Positions 45,189 to 54,931 are shown, counted from the first letter of the stretch. The stretch is DNA of 64,000 nt from Psychrobacillus sp. OK032 (GCF_900111345.1 NZ_FOGY01000010.1:124001-188000), one strand, 5' to 3'. The notes: generated by a model not told the origin, from the letters alone. Numbers and translations are program-made.

Positions 45189-45767
45189 ATGGCACCGAAG
45201 CAAAAATTTACTAAGCAGGAAATAATAATCGCAGCATTCGAACTCGCTAGAGAAAAAGGATTGGATTCTATCACCATTAGAAGCGTAGCTCAAAAACTAG
45301 GAAGCTCCATTGCACCCATTTATGTAAACTTTAACAATGTCGATGAACTGACTCAGGAAGTAATAAAAAAAACATTTGAGATTTCAAGAAAGTTGCTAGA
45401 GGAAGAAAATTCAGGCCACCCATTTCGAGATATTGGAATTGCTAGTCTTAGGTTTGCGAAGGAATATAGTGTGCTTTATAGAGATTTGATAATTAGAAAT
45501 AACCAGCATATGAAATATGAGAACGAAAACATTTCCATGGTTATTGAACAAATGAAAAAGGATCCTATGTTGTCTTTTTTTTCTGATGAAGAATTGAAGA
45601 CGATTTTATTTAAAATGCAAACGTTCCAAACTGGTCTCTCTGTTATGGCAGCCAATAAATTACTTCCAGAGGATTGTGATGATGAGAAGTTGATCGATGC
45701 TTTAGACAGCATAGCAGCAGATGTTATCGCTGCCGCTCGTTTAAGAAAGAGTGGATCGCTAGCGTGA
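45189..45767 (+). CDS. TetR-family regulator
   Basis: 192 residues. The N-terminal helix-turn-helix runs KQEIIIAAFELAREKGLDSI to SIAPIYVNFNNVDELTQEV, the TetR pattern. The C-terminal ligand domain is divergent. AGAGGAG precedes the ATG. The SDR gene follows 24 nt later with its own strong ribosome site, so the regulator and SDR are probably one operon, with the regulator controlling itself and the oxidoreductase. Confidence 0.87.
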   Translation: MAPKQKFTKQEIIIAAFELAREKGLDSITIRSVAQKLGSSIAPIYVNFNNVDELTQEVIKKTFEISRKLLEEENSGHPFRDIGIASLRFAKEYSVLYRDLIIRNNQHMKYENENISMVIEQMKKDPMLSFFSDEELKTILFKMQTFQTGLSVMAANKLLPEDCDDEKLIDALDSIAADVIAAARLRKSGSLA

Positions 45768-45791
45768 TAATTATAGAGGAGGAAAGGGTTT

Positions 45792-46760
45792 ATGCAAAAA
45801 AGATATGTTATTATTACAGGTGCCAATTCTGGAATTGGTAGAGCCGCAGCGCTTAAATTTGCCACAAAGGGATACAACATTGTCATGGCTTGTAGAGATA
45901 TGGAGTTTAGTAAAACTGTTCAAAAAGAAATTGTCGAATTATCCAAAAATAAAAATGTCGATTTAATGCAAGTGGATATGTCTTCTTTTAACTCCATCCT
46001 TACATTTTGCTCCGAATACAAAATTAAATATGAAAAAGTGGACATCTTAATCCATAACGCCGCTTATTTTAACCATGGGGAAAAATATCAACTGAGCCCT
46101 GATCTTATTGAACTAACTTTTGCTACAAATGTATTTGGTCCCTATTTGATGACGACATTATTAAAAGATCATCTAAAAAAATCAGATGACCCTAGAATCC
46201 TACATGCAGGTAGTAATATCATTAAGCATTTCTTTGACTTGAAAACAAAAATAATTTTTGATAACTTACAGGGTGAATTCAAGGATAGTAGACCCCATAG
46301 AGTGTATAAAATGTATTGCCAATCTAAAATGGCATTATTGATGCTCACATTTAGAATGGCTGAAATATTTAAGGATGATGGAATCAAAGTAAATGCAATA
46401 CAAATCAATGGGGCAAAAATGTCAAAACGAACAATAAAAAAAGTCAAACCTTGGTGGCGACCTATCGCGTGGATGCAAAATTTATTTATTCCACCAACTT
46501 CCTATATGGCAAATAACTATTATGATATATGTACCTCGGATACATTTCAACATGTAACCGGAAAGCTTTTCAACGATAAATTGGAAGTTATGCAAGTGAC
46601 ACCAAATGAATATCCAGGTTTTTTCAAACAAGTAAAACGAGTGTTAGGTTCCAGCGTTTACCCCACATATGCTAATAATAAAGATGCTATGGACCAACTA
46701 TGGGAGTTAAGTGCTGAGTTAACTAAACACTATTCTGTCCATTCCACCTATAATATCTAA
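45792..46760 (+). CDS. SDR-family oxidoreductase (retinol dehydrogenase-like)
   Basis: 322 residues, longer than classical SDRs. It has the cofactor motif TGANSGIGRAAALKFA near residue 8, an NADP-type CRD after strand 2, NAAYF in place of the usual NNAG and YCQSKMALL with the active-site Tyr and Lys. The overall sequence resembles eukaryote-like retinol dehydrogenase/WW-domain oxidoreductase groups. AGGAGG precedes the ATG. It is co-oriented with the TetR gene and ends in a terminator. Substrate unknown. Confidence 0.85.
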   Translation: MQKRYVIITGANSGIGRAAALKFATKGYNIVMACRDMEFSKTVQKEIVELSKNKNVDLMQVDMSSFNSILTFCSEYKIKYEKVDILIHNAAYFNHGEKYQLSPDLIELTFATNVFGPYLMTTLLKDHLKKSDDPRILHAGSNIIKHFFDLKTKIIFDNLQGEFKDSRPHRVYKMYCQSKMALLMLTFRMAEIFKDDGIKVNAIQINGAKMSKRTIKKVKPWWRPIAWMQNLFIPPTSYMANNYYDICTSDTFQHVTGKLFNDKLEVMQVTPNEYPGFFKQVKRVLGSSVYPTYANNKDAMDQLWELSAELTKHYSVHSTYNI

Positions 46761-46773
46761 CCTTTAGTTATAC

Positions 46774-46816
46774 AAAAAAGAATAGTGAACATACACCGTT
46801 CACTATTCTTTTTATT
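46774..46816 (+). terminator. Terminator of the TetR-SDR operon
   Basis: AAAAAGAATAGTGAAC / GTTCACTATTCTTTTT, a perfect long stem with T tail; it works in both directions and could also stop rlmH transcripts. Confidence 0.9.
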
Positions 46817-46910
46817 TCTTCTTCAATTACAATGTATCGTATGCTACAAAAATTCCGGTATTATGAAAAGGGATAAATGTTTACTCCTTGGTACTACCAT
46901 AAAGCTTTTA

Positions 46911-47390
46911 CTACTTATGGTAAGGTTCATTCTTTATTATCCGAAAAGCACGATAAATCTGCTCCACCAACACCAGCTTCATCAACTGATGGGGCAAAGT
47001 CATTTTACTAAATGACAACTTTTCATCTGAACGTTTCATCACATCATCATGCAAGCCAAGAGATCCACCAATAACAAAAGCAATTTTGCTTCGTCCATAT
47101 GTCATTAACGACTCTAAATCACTGGCAAGCTGTTCAGATGACTTCATTTTTCCTTCAATCGCAAGCGCAATTACATATGTATCTGCTCCGATTTTCGAAA
47201 GAATACGATCTCCTTCTTTTTTCTTCACAATTTCCATGTCAGCATCACTTAAATTTTCTGGTGCCTTTTCGTCCGGTACTTCCACTAAATCAATTTTTGC
47301 ATAGCTACTTAGTCGCTTCGAGTATTCTTCTATCCCCATTTTTAAATATTTCTCTTTTAACTTCCCTACCGATACAATTTGTATATTCAC
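46911..47390 (-). CDS. rlmH: 23S rRNA (pseudouridine1915-N3)-methyltransferase
   Basis: SPOUT-class methyltransferase of 159 residues, acting on position 1915 in helix 69 of 23S rRNA. The SAM-binding knot motif [13 protein letters not shown] near residue 103 and the C-terminal [20 protein letters not shown] and KNEPYHK are all conserved. The start is a GTG behind AAAGGTGG, a ribosome site that overlaps one DnaA-box-like 9-mer. Its place beside the CxxH gene and htrA near the wal operon matches other Bacillales. Confidence 0.96.
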   Translation of the reverse strand: MNIQIVSVGKLKEKYLKMGIEEYSKRLSSYAKIDLVEVPDEKAPENLSDADMEIVKKKEGDRILSKIGADTYVIALAIEGKMKSSEQLASDLESLMTYGRSKIAFVIGGSLGLHDDVMKRSDEKLSFSKMTLPHQLMKLVLVEQIYRAFRIIKNEPYHK

Positions 47391-47477
47391 AAGTTATCCA
47401 CCTTTACATTCTGTTTACAAACAAGTTATCCACATAACTTATGCACATATCCACATAACTTATCTACATATTGTGTC

Positions 47478-47645
47478 TTATTCTTCATTTTCTACAACAT
47501 ATACTGGAGCGACATCACAGTACGTGCATTTTGTGGATAACTTTTCTTCTTCGTTTAATTTTTCAAGCATTGGAAAAGTTTTTTGTTCCGCAACGAACAT
47601 GTCTAAAGCCTGATTTATATGGGTTTCGCAACTGAATATTCTCAA
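47478..47645 (-). CDS. CxxH/CxxC small protein (YyzF-like)
   Basis: Small cytoplasmic protein of about 55 residues, with a CETH motif at residues 5-8 and CTYC near residue 42, the pattern of the CxxH/CxxC family found next to rlmH and htrA in Bacillales. It may bind zinc; function unknown. I choose the TTG at 47645 because AAAGGAAG lies 6-7 nt upstream and the product then starts MRIFSCETH. A longer frame from an ATG at 47663 has no ribosome site. A DnaA-box-like 9-mer (47532) lies inside the coding region. Confidence 0.78.
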   Translation of the reverse strand: MRIFSCETHINQALDMFVAEQKTFPMLEKLNEEEKLSTKCTYCDVAPVYVVENEE

Positions 47646-47727
47646 TTTTATACTTCCTTTCATTTTTCAAATAATTTAATAAGTTATGCACAAATAATTA
47701 TTGTTATCCACAATCTATTTTATCAAA

Positions 47728-47772
47728 TGAAAAACGAGTAGGAAAGAACAGCATTTCTTTTCCTACTCGTTG
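47728..47772 (-). terminator. Terminator of htrA
   Basis: On the minus strand, ACGAGTAGGAAA and TTTCCTACTCGT form a 12-bp stem followed by TTTTCATTT. Confidence 0.85.
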
Positions 47773-47811
47773 TGTAAATCTTTTATTAACGAACTGAAGT
47801 TATCCACATGT

Positions 47812-49044
47812 TTATAATGTATCCGTTTCTTTTAACGTAATCGTAAGTTCCACTAATTTACCTTGGCGATATACTTTTACTTTCAACTCATCACCAATTT
47901 CTTTTTCATTATATAAATGTTTTCTCAACTCAATTGTATTTTCTACTTTTTGACCATCCATTTCTACAATGACATCATACGCTTTCATACCTCCTAAAGC
48001 CGCTGGTGTATTTTCTATAACTTGATCTACTACAACTCCTGTTGTTACTTCAGGTGGCAACTTCAAAGTTTCGCGTTGATGGAAAGCAGGTACATTTGTT
48101 ACATCAAGCAATGTAATCCCCATAGACGGACGATTTACTTTTCCATTTGCCTCCAGGTCTTCTATAATTGGAATGGCAGAGTTAACCGGTATCGCAAGTC
48201 CCATACCTTCCACTGTTGCTTGGGAAATTTTCATCGAATTTATCCCCACTAGTTGTCCCGCTAAATTAATCAATGCTCCACCACTATTACCTGGGTTAAT
48301 CGCTGCATCTGTTTGTAATACTTCCGCTTGCCAATCTTCTATACCATCTCCATTTATATCTGTAGGTACTGCACGATCTTTACCAGATACAACACCTGTT
48401 GTGACAGAACCGTAGAATTCAAGTCCGAGTGGGTTCCCGATTGCAATAACGGATTCACCTTGCTTTAGTGCATCTGAATCTCCAAATTCAATAACTGTAT
48501 CCACACCCGTATCGTCAATCTCTAAAACTGCCAAGTCTGTCCATACGTCACTTCCGACTAATTTGGCTTCTACTTTTGTTCCATCCACTAAAGTTACTTC
48601 TACTGCCTGTGCATTATTAATAACATGATGATTCGTAATGACATATGCTTTTCCATTTTCTTTTTTATAAATAACGCCAGACCCTGTTCCAGCCTCCTGT
48701 TCCGATTGAGATTGACTCCAGAAATTCGTTACTGATTGGATATTTGAAACACCAACTACCGCTGCTGAAGCTTTTTCTACTGCGCTTGTCACGTCTGTTG
48801 TTATATCCACAGAAAACTGCTCTGTTTTTGTACCAGCATTAGTTGCATTGTCGGCTGGTAAATTTGTCACAACGGAAGGTACTAAAAACCATACAAGTAA
48901 AGCACCAACTAATACACCCGCTAATGCACTAAAGAAGTAGCCAGCTACACCTCGTTTCTTTTCCTTCTTTGGCTCTCTTTTCTTTACTATCGGCTCTTCT
49001 ATTTTGGGTTCTTCTTGTGGTCCGTATGGATTATTTGGTTCCAT
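47812..49044 (-). CDS. htrA: HtrA-type membrane-anchored serine protease
   Basis: Quality-control protease on the outer face of the membrane. 410 residues: a Pro/Lys-rich cytoplasmic tail, one membrane helix (AGYFFSALAGVLVGALLVWF near residue 40), a trypsin-like domain and a C-terminal PDZ domain (TPAALGGMKAYDVIVEMDG). The triad is His in ITNHHVINNA, Asp in WTDLAVLEID and Ser in NPGNSGGALIN. The position next to walRKHIJ matches HtrC (YyxA) of B. subtilis. A terminator between walJ and htrA makes it a separate unit. Confidence 0.93.
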   Translation of the reverse strand: MEPNNPYGPQEEPKIEEPIVKKREPKKEKKRGVAGYFFSALAGVLVGALLVWFLVPSVVTNLPADNATNAGTKTEQFSVDITTDVTSAVEKASAAVVGVSNIQSVTNFWSQSQSEQEAGTGSGVIYKKENGKAYVITNHHVINNAQAVEVTLVDGTKVEAKLVGSDVWTDLAVLEIDDTGVDTVIEFGDSDALKQGESVIAIGNPLGLEFYGSVTTGVVSGKDRAVPTDINGDGIEDWQAEVLQTDAAINPGNSGGALINLAGQLVGINSMKISQATVEGMGLAIPVNSAIPIIEDLEANGKVNRPSMGITLLDVTNVPAFHQRETLKLPPEVTTGVVVDQVIENTPAALGGMKAYDVIVEMDGQKVENTIELRKHLYNEKEIGDELKVKVYRQGKLVELTITLKETDTL

Positions 49045-49134
49045 GATTTATCTTCCTCTCTTTTATATAACTGTTTGTACTGTTAATTTACCCAACTAAC
49101 ATTAAAATAAGATGAAAATTGGTTGAAAGATAAA

Positions 49135-49170
49135 TAAAAAAGTTCCAAAGTCGGAACTTTGGAACTTTTA
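49135..49170 (-). terminator. Terminator of the wal operon
   Basis: On the minus strand, GTTCCAAAG / CTTTGGAAC form a stem followed by TTTTTTATTT, directly after the walJ stop codon. Confidence 0.88.
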
Positions 49171-49174
49171 CTAT

Positions 49175-49963
49175 TTAGACCAATACTAATTCAGTTGGAA
49201 CATTTGCATCTGTATCGTGAAGATGTACATATTCTCCTGCAACGATTCCGCAAGATTTTAATGTTTGCTCAACACTCATTCGTGCAAGATCTTTCATATT
49301 ATTATCTTTACTTAAGTGGGATAAATAAATATGGGTGTTTTTGATATCAATCACTTCACTCATCGCAACTGCGGCGTCCTCATTGGATACATGTCCTACA
49401 TCACTTAATATTCTTCTTTTAATAGACCAAGGATACCGTCCCATTTGAAGCATACTCACATCGTGGTTGCTTTCAAAAACAAATGAATCTGCTCCTTTAA
49501 TATGTCCTTTCATCCTGTCGCTAACGTACCCAGTGTCCGTTATTAAGACAAGTTTACGGCCATTTTCATGAAAGATATAAAACATAGGATCTACCGCATC
49601 ATGTGAGACTGCAAAGGACTGGATATCCATCGTTCCAAATGTTTTAACTGTTTCCATATCAAATTGAAATCGTTGTTCGATGGGCACTTTACCAATAAGG
49701 GGATCCATTGCTAGCCATGTTTTTTCGTTTGCATAAATAGGGATTCCATGTTTTCTTGCAACGACACCTAGTCCCTTAATATGATCACTATGCTCATGGG
49801 TAATAAAAATGCCGGATAACTTTTTCATATCTCGATCTATCTCACTAAAAAGTTGCTCCATTTTCTTACCACTTAAGCCCACGTCTACTAAAAAAGAATG
49901 CTCCTCGTTTTCCACATAAATAGCATTCCCACTACTCCCACTTGCTAAAACACTAAACTTCAT
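49175..49963 (-). CDS. walJ: WalJ/YycJ metallo-beta-lactamase-fold exonuclease
   Basis: 262 residues of cytoplasmic MBL-fold protein. It starts with [20 protein letters not shown], the YycJ hallmark, and has the metal motif [12 protein letters not shown] near residue 54 and ITDTGYVSD near residue 145. YycJ homologues are 5'-3' exonucleases linked to mismatch repair and to cell-wall control through the wal operon. Last gene of walRKHIJ, 12 nt after walI. Confidence 0.94.
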   Translation of the reverse strand: MKFSVLASGSSGNAIYVENEEHSFLVDVGLSGKKMEQLFSEIDRDMKKLSGIFITHEHSDHIKGLGVVARKHGIPIYANEKTWLAMDPLIGKVPIEQRFQFDMETVKTFGTMDIQSFAVSHDAVDPMFYIFHENGRKLVLITDTGYVSDRMKGHIKGADSFVFESNHDVSMLQMGRYPWSIKRRILSDVGHVSNEDAAVAMSEVIDIKNTHIYLSHLSKDNNMKDLARMSVEQTLKSCGIVAGEYVHLHDTDANVPTELVLV

Positions 49964-49975
49964 TGTTAAAACTCC

Positions 49976-50794
49976 TTACTTTACTTCTGATTGTTCCGTC
50001 TTTTTAGGAATTTCACTAATACTTCCTTCTACTGCATTGACAAAATGCTCCCCCACCGTCCCGTCTGAAAGTTCAACTGGTACATACCAAGTTGGTGCAA
50101 ATACAAATACTTGGGTTAATTGGGTTTCGGTTTGTGTGGCTAACGTGGAATATCCAAGTTTAAGATCTTTTACTGTCGAATCAGCTTTTAATAATGAGCT
50201 AGAGTACAAAACTCGATATACAAACATAGGTGACACTAATTTTTTCGATTCATCGTACTCTTCTAGATTATCCAATACAGTTTGCTCGTAGCGAATAAGC
50301 TCTTTTTCATCATTCCAATATACGATTAGTTGTGCATTTTGATTGTGGTAAACTAGCCGATCATTTACTTTTTGAAAAAATGTCGCGGATTGTTTCTCTT
50401 CATCTATTTTCCACATTCCATATGAATTACCACGGATAATATTTTCTTTTACTAACTTTTCCAAAGAGTTTTCTTTTGTTATTGGAAGTGACTCTTTGAA
50501 TGTACCAATTAGCGCGTAACCATCCTTTACTTCTGAGGTCTGGTTTTTTAATTGATCCAACTCTTCCACACTGAAAAGATGTACATTTCCAGAAACGTAA
50601 GATGCCTCTTGAATAAACGATCCTGTTTTTGGAACTTTAATATTATCCGACAATAGTCGTTCCTCAATAGGAGTATCGATGCGCTCCTTTACATTCAGCG
50701 CCTCATTGTACCTTTCCGAATAAAGCCAAAATAAAAATACATTTAAAATAGAAAATACGATTATAAATATCGTTTTCGTTTTATTCCAATCCAA
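49976..50794 (-). CDS. walI: WalI/YycI regulator of WalK
   Basis: Membrane-anchored accessory protein that, with WalH, restrains WalK activity. One N-terminal helix (FIIVFSILNVFLFWLYSE) is followed by a large extracytoplasmic domain. I place the start at a TTG at 50794, eight nt after AGGAGG, giving MDWNKTKTIFI, the usual YycI beginning. A GTG three codons upstream touches the ribosome site directly and is unlikely. It overlaps walH by 14 nt. Confidence 0.9.
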   Translation of the reverse strand: MDWNKTKTIFIIVFSILNVFLFWLYSERYNEALNVKERIDTPIEERLLSDNIKVPKTGSFIQEASYVSGNVHLFSVEELDQLKNQTSEVKDGYALIGTFKESLPITKENSLEKLVKENIIRGNSYGMWKIDEEKQSATFFQKVNDRLVYHNQNAQLIVYWNDEKELIRYEQTVLDNLEEYDESKKLVSPMFVYRVLYSSSLLKADSTVKDLKLGYSTLATQTETQLTQVFVFAPTWYVPVELSDGTVGEHFVNAVEGSISEIPKKTEQSEVK

Positions 50795-52103
50795 ATTTGC
50801 CACCTCCTAATAGTTCCGGAGTAACCCTAGTCCAAGAACCATTCGATAAATAATACCACGAAGGTTCTAGATTCAGTAATGGCTGCTGACCGTTCCGTGA
50901 CAAGTTATACCCTATTGCAATATCATCTATGGATTGCACTTTATTTTCATAAAGGGCGTGGATCAAGTTGTATATATCTTGTCCAGACCGCAATTGAATC
51001 TCTCTTCCTTTTTGAGCATCAGCTATCGCATAATACGGTCTAATATACCGATAAACACGATTGGTTCCCCAAGATAAGTTAATCTCGGTTTCTGGATCTT
51101 TGCTGAAAACTGGCATTCCCTGAAAATGGAGCTGGTAACTTACTTGTTTTGTAGAATTATTTATCCTACTATATCTATAGTCATCTGTCCATCCACTATG
51201 CTCATTAATAAAGTTCAAACTTTGTTGAATGAGCTCGTCCGTTTTTCCAACTTTATCACTTTCTGAAGCTGGATGCACATAACTTAATCTTTTAGATAAA
51301 TAGTCGACATTCATGAGAGCACTATCATCCGTATATTCCCGTCCACTTACACCTAATGGATTACTACGAACGAGGCTCGGATTCGTGAATAATGCATTTT
51401 TAAATTTCTCCGGTGCAATTTCTTCTTCAATATACGAATAGCTAGACATAGTTTGGGGACTTGTAGAAACATATAGCGAAAGTCGATTTTCCCTCACTAT
51501 CTCATTATACACTGGTAAATCCATCGTTTGATTTTTTATGCGTCTAATAAAATCTTCTTGATCGGCCTGTCCGATGTTAGCCATATAAACTTTTTTAGTG
51601 GTCGTACTAATGAAGTAGATATTCATTTTATCACTAGCGTTTTCGCTCCATTCAACGATTAACCGATCGAACGAAGCATTTGGTAGATTATAATCACTAA
51701 AGGTTAAGATATTGTTATATATTTTAAATGGAACTTCCGCTGGAAAAAAGAAAGTAATTCGATTTAGCGTTTTTATGTAATCATTAATTTGCTGATCACT
51801 TGCTTGATTATTTAAAAGCTCTACCGTTTGAATTTCCCAATTTTTCATCCACATTAATACATCTTCGGTTATTTGCGTATTATCAGAACCTTTTAATGAC
51901 GATTCTTGACTGAGCATTAGTCGATATGGTTTCACTACATCTTCCAGTTTCTTTTTTTCTGCAATTGCAATATCTACTACTGGTGTTTCATTTAGATCAT
52001 AGGAAGGTGAATACGTCCATATCGTAAAAGTCAGTGTTAAGCTAAGTAGGATGAGTAAGAGTAAAATAACTGATTTTACTTGTTCAATGTACTTCAATCC
52101 CAC
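50781..52103 (-). CDS. walH: WalH/YycH regulator of WalK
   Basis: Bitopic membrane protein of about 440 residues with one helix near the start (VILLLLILLSLTLTFTIWTY) and a large outer domain of the YycH type. It controls WalK through membrane-helix contacts together with WalI. The GTG at 52103 overlaps the end of walK. A TTG two codons later (52097) is better spaced from AAGGTGAG and may be the real start. Part of walRKHIJ. Confidence 0.9.
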   Translation of the reverse strand: MGLKYIEQVKSVILLLLILLSLTLTFTIWTYSPSYDLNETPVVDIAIAEKKKLEDVVKPYRLMLSQESSLKGSDNTQITEDVLMWMKNWEIQTVELLNNQASDQQINDYIKTLNRITFFFPAEVPFKIYNNILTFSDYNLPNASFDRLIVEWSENASDKMNIYFISTTTKKVYMANIGQADQEDFIRRIKNQTMDLPVYNEIVRENRLSLYVSTSPQTMSSYSYIEEEIAPEKFKNALFTNPSLVRSNPLGVSGREYTDDSALMNVDYLSKRLSYVHPASESDKVGKTDELIQQSLNFINEHSGWTDDYRYSRINNSTKQVSYQLHFQGMPVFSKDPETEINLSWGTNRVYRYIRPYYAIADAQKGREIQLRSGQDIYNLIHALYENKVQSIDDIAIGYNLSRNGQQPLLNLEPSWYYLSNGSWTRVTPELLGGGKFGLE

Positions 52104-53917
52104 TCACCTTCCTCGCCCATTTCAACTTTTAGTGTAAAGAATATGGTCGTACCATATCCTTCTTCACTTTCTGCCCAAATCCTACCACCGTGTGCTTCTA
52201 TCATTTCCCGGGCAATAGCAAGTCCAAGACCGGTTCCGCCCATTGACCTTGCTCTTGCACGATCCACTCGATAAAAACGGTCAAAAATTCGATTGACATT
52301 TTCAGGAGGTATTCCCATACCTTCATCCGAAATCATTACCGTTATCATATTTTCTTGGACAGCAACTCCAAATCGGATATTTCCTCCGTCAGGTGAGTAC
52401 TTCATAGCGTTGGAAATAATATTATCCATTACTTGTGTCAATTTATCTGTATCGATATCGACATAATATGCTGTATCTGACAGCATCCGATGAAAAGTAA
52501 CATGCTGAGATTTAGAAAGTTCAAATCGATCTATGATTCGATTGAAGAATTGGTTGAAATTCACAATCTCTCGGTTCAAATCGTAGTCCCTACTATCCAT
52601 TTTAGATAACTGCAGTAAATCATTCACAAGACGAATCATCCGTTGTGTTTCAGTTTGTGTTACTTGTAAAAACGTTGGAGCAATTTCATCATCTTTCCAT
52701 GCACCATCTGCAAGTGCTTCTAAATAACTGCTCATCGTCGTTAGTGGAGTTCGCAGTTCATGAGAAACATTTGCAACAAATTCTCTTCGTTCTATATCTA
52801 TTTTTTCTTGTTCAGTATTATCGTGTAGTACGGCGATTAATCCATTCACAAAACCTGTTTCTTTTTGAATAACAGAAAAGTTCGTACGTAATATAAATGG
52901 TCTTTCCTGTGTACTTAAATCCAAATTCATCGATTCCTTTAAATGTATTAAATCTTCAAATGAATGAGCAGAATCAATGCCAAGAACCGATATTATCGGA
53001 CGATTTAAAACCATCTCTCTCGGAATGCGTAATAGTCTGATGGCCGGGTCATTTATCAGAATAACTCTTCCTTTTCGATCCGTTGCAATAACGCCATCCG
53101 TCATATTAGCTAATACCGATGCAAGCTTTCTACGCTCTGCCTCGGTGGTCGATTGCGCTTCTTGTAAACGATTTGTTAAATGGTTAAACGCAATAGCTAG
53201 TTGTCCAATTTCATCATTTCCATACACACGTACTTTGCGAGAAAAATTACCTTTAGCCATAGCCTGCGCTTGTTTTCTCATATCGGATATTGGTCTAGTT
53301 ATCGTTTGTGCGATCAATACACCAAGAATAATAGTAATGGCAAGAGCAACGGCTGTTCCACCAGCAAGAATCCCGTTTATCTCATTCATCTGTCCAAATA
53401 CATTTTCAATATTCGATTCGATGTATAAAGAGCCAATTACTTCTCCCTGATAGATAATCGGCGTTGCTAAAATCCAAATTCGATCACGTGTTTCCGAATC
53501 GATTGAAATATTCTCCTGCAGAGTTGCGGCTGTGATAGATAGCTTCACTGATTCATCCATGGATCTTTGTCCAACAATGGATTGATTGCTAATGTCCGAG
53601 GTTGCAAGAATTTGATAGTTTGCATCAATGACACGCACTTCTTTAATGTCGTATGAGTCTAAACCATATAAAATCGAACGTAGGCTTTGTTGTACCGTTA
53701 GGTCTTCTTCATTTCTTACTTTTATTATTTCTTCTCTTGCACTAAACTCTAGTAACCCAACTCGGTCGGATATAGACGTTTGAAAATTCCCTCTTAAGGT
53801 CTGTTCTAACTCTCGAACAAAATATAAACCAATGATTTGCATCGCAATAATTATTAGTAATATATAGATAAAAACAATCTTCATATGAATTGATTTTAAA
53901 TAACCAACCTTTTGCAT
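52094..53917 (-). CDS. walK: WalK (YycG) essential sensor histidine kinase
   Basis: Senses cell-wall synthesis state and phosphorylates WalR. 607 residues: membrane helix 1 (residues 13-32), extracytoplasmic Cache-like domain, helix 2 near residue 185, HAMP, PAS (VIATDRKGRVILINDPAIRL), HisKA with FVANVSHELRTPLTTMSS near residue 385 and HATPase with NIISNAMKYSPDGG and GGTGLGLAIAREMIEAHGG. CAGGAG lies 7 nt before the ATG, and it follows walR by 4 nt. All functional motifs are intact. Confidence 0.97.
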   Translation of the reverse strand: MQKVGYLKSIHMKIVFIYILLIIIAMQIIGLYFVRELEQTLRGNFQTSISDRVGLLEFSAREEIIKVRNEEDLTVQQSLRSILYGLDSYDIKEVRVIDANYQILATSDISNQSIVGQRSMDESVKLSITAATLQENISIDSETRDRIWILATPIIYQGEVIGSLYIESNIENVFGQMNEINGILAGGTAVALAITIILGVLIAQTITRPISDMRKQAQAMAKGNFSRKVRVYGNDEIGQLAIAFNHLTNRLQEAQSTTEAERRKLASVLANMTDGVIATDRKGRVILINDPAIRLLRIPREMVLNRPIISVLGIDSAHSFEDLIHLKESMNLDLSTQERPFILRTNFSVIQKETGFVNGLIAVLHDNTEQEKIDIERREFVANVSHELRTPLTTMSSYLEALADGAWKDDEIAPTFLQVTQTETQRMIRLVNDLLQLSKMDSRDYDLNREIVNFNQFFNRIIDRFELSKSQHVTFHRMLSDTAYYVDIDTDKLTQVMDNIISNAMKYSPDGGNIRFGVAVQENMITVMISDEGMGIPPENVNRIFDRFYRVDRARARSMGGTGLGLAIAREMIEAHGGRIWAESEEGYGTTIFFTLKVEMGEEGEWD

Positions 53918-53921
53918 ATGT

Positions 53922-54626
53922 TTACTCCTGTTCAGGGTTTCGTAAGTAGTAACCGACGCCTCTTCTAGTTACAATCCAAGTAGGGTGACTAGGATTATCC
54001 TCAATCTTCTCACGCAGACGACGAATAGTTACGTCTACTGTTCGAACATCCCCAAAATAATCATATCCCCATACTGTTTGTAATAAATGTTCGCGAGTCA
54101 TCACTTGTCCAACATGTTTTGCTAAATAGTGTAAAAGCTCAAATTCACGATGTGTCAGTTCAATTGTTATATCTCTTTTTAATGCTAAATATGCATCTGG
54201 TTGTATAGTAAGTGGTCCTATTACGATGTCATTCGTTGTAACTTCGGAATCGCCATGTATTGTTTGATGTCTTCGCATATTTGCTTTCACTCTTGCTATT
54301 AATTCTCTTGTGCTAAATGGTTTTGTCACATAGTCATCTGCCCCTAGCTCCAAGCCCAGCACTTTATCGATTTCCGAATCCTTTGCAGTTAACATGATGA
54401 TAGGGAAGTCATATTTTTTCCTTATTTCTCGACAAACTTCCATACCGTCTCTATTTGGGAGCATAATATCTAATAACATTAAATCGGGTTGTATCTCTTC
54501 TACCTTTTTCAATGCTTCATCGCCATCATAGGCACAAAATACTTGGTAACCCTCTTTTTTTAAATTAAATTGCAATATATCTGCAATCGGTTTTTCGTCA
54601 TCTACTACTAATATTTTTTTACTCAT
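53922..54626 (-). CDS. walR: WalR (YycF) essential response regulator
   Basis: OmpR-type regulator of cell-wall hydrolase genes, 234 residues. The receiver domain has [10 protein letters not shown], phospho-acceptor Asp53 in [13 protein letters not shown] and the Lys in VTKPFSTRE. The C-terminal winged helix has [16 protein letters not shown] and [18 protein letters not shown]. It binds TGTWAH-N5-TGTWAH repeats; one perfect site lies at 41084 in this window. First gene of walRKHIJ, with ribosome site AAAGGGG. Confidence 0.97.
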   Translation of the reverse strand: MSKKILVVDDEKPIADILQFNLKKEGYQVFCAYDGDEALKKVEEIQPDLMLLDIMLPNRDGMEVCREIRKKYDFPIIMLTAKDSEIDKVLGLELGADDYVTKPFSTRELIARVKANMRRHQTIHGDSEVTTNDIVIGPLTIQPDAYLALKRDITIELTHREFELLHYLAKHVGQVMTREHLLQTVWGYDYFGDVRTVDVTIRRLREKIEDNPSHPTWIVTRRGVGYYLRNPEQE

Positions 54627-54830
54627 TTATAGAACCCCTTTCGTTCTTATCTCTGTATTTTATAAAAATGAATTATTTTTCTTTTCATGTATTTACTCTA
54701 TCATGCTTTTAGACTCTTCGCATCCTTAAAGGAAGTAGTTGGTATTGTGACAACAAAAGTCGATGCTTGTCGAATTATTTCCCAGGAAATTATCAAATAC
54801 GCTCCTGAACAAGAAAGATTTGCTGAAAAA

Positions 54831-54931
54831 GAGCAAAAGCGCAAGCGCTTATATTAGAAGAATACAGTCTAAGTTTGCGATATCGTGTCGCGACGAGCTT
54901 GCGCAGGAATAAGGCGCTGGAGTCTGGACGG
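54831..54931 (+). repeat. Dispersed repeat family A, copy 3
   Basis: AAAAGCGCAAGCGC, GAATACAGTCTAAGTTTGCG, CGACGAGCTTGCGCAGGA and AAGGCGCTGGAGTCTGGA match copy 1 (128-218) and, inverted, copy 2 (19388-19510). It lies between walR and the M23 peptidase gene. The rest of 54627-55018 holds only the wal operon promoter region and a terminator. Confidence 0.65.

Larger units (their letters stand above)
47394..47808. promoter_or_regulatory. Cluster of DnaA-box-like 9-mers between rlmH and htrA
   Basis: Four perfect TTATCCACA boxes are at 47426, 47532 (reverse), 47704 and 47800. Near matches are TTATGCACA at 47439 and 47684, TTATCTACA at 47460, TTATCCACC at 47394 and ATATCCACA at 47447. Nine sites in 415 bp is far above chance. 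The cluster spans the small CxxH gene. B. subtilis has a DnaA-binding cluster at rlmH (yydA), so this is probably the conserved equivalent. Confidence 0.8.

Noticed and set aside
52977-53450. Plus-strand frame of 157 codons opposite walK
   Set aside because: It is antisense to conserved walK domains with no ribosome site or family features.
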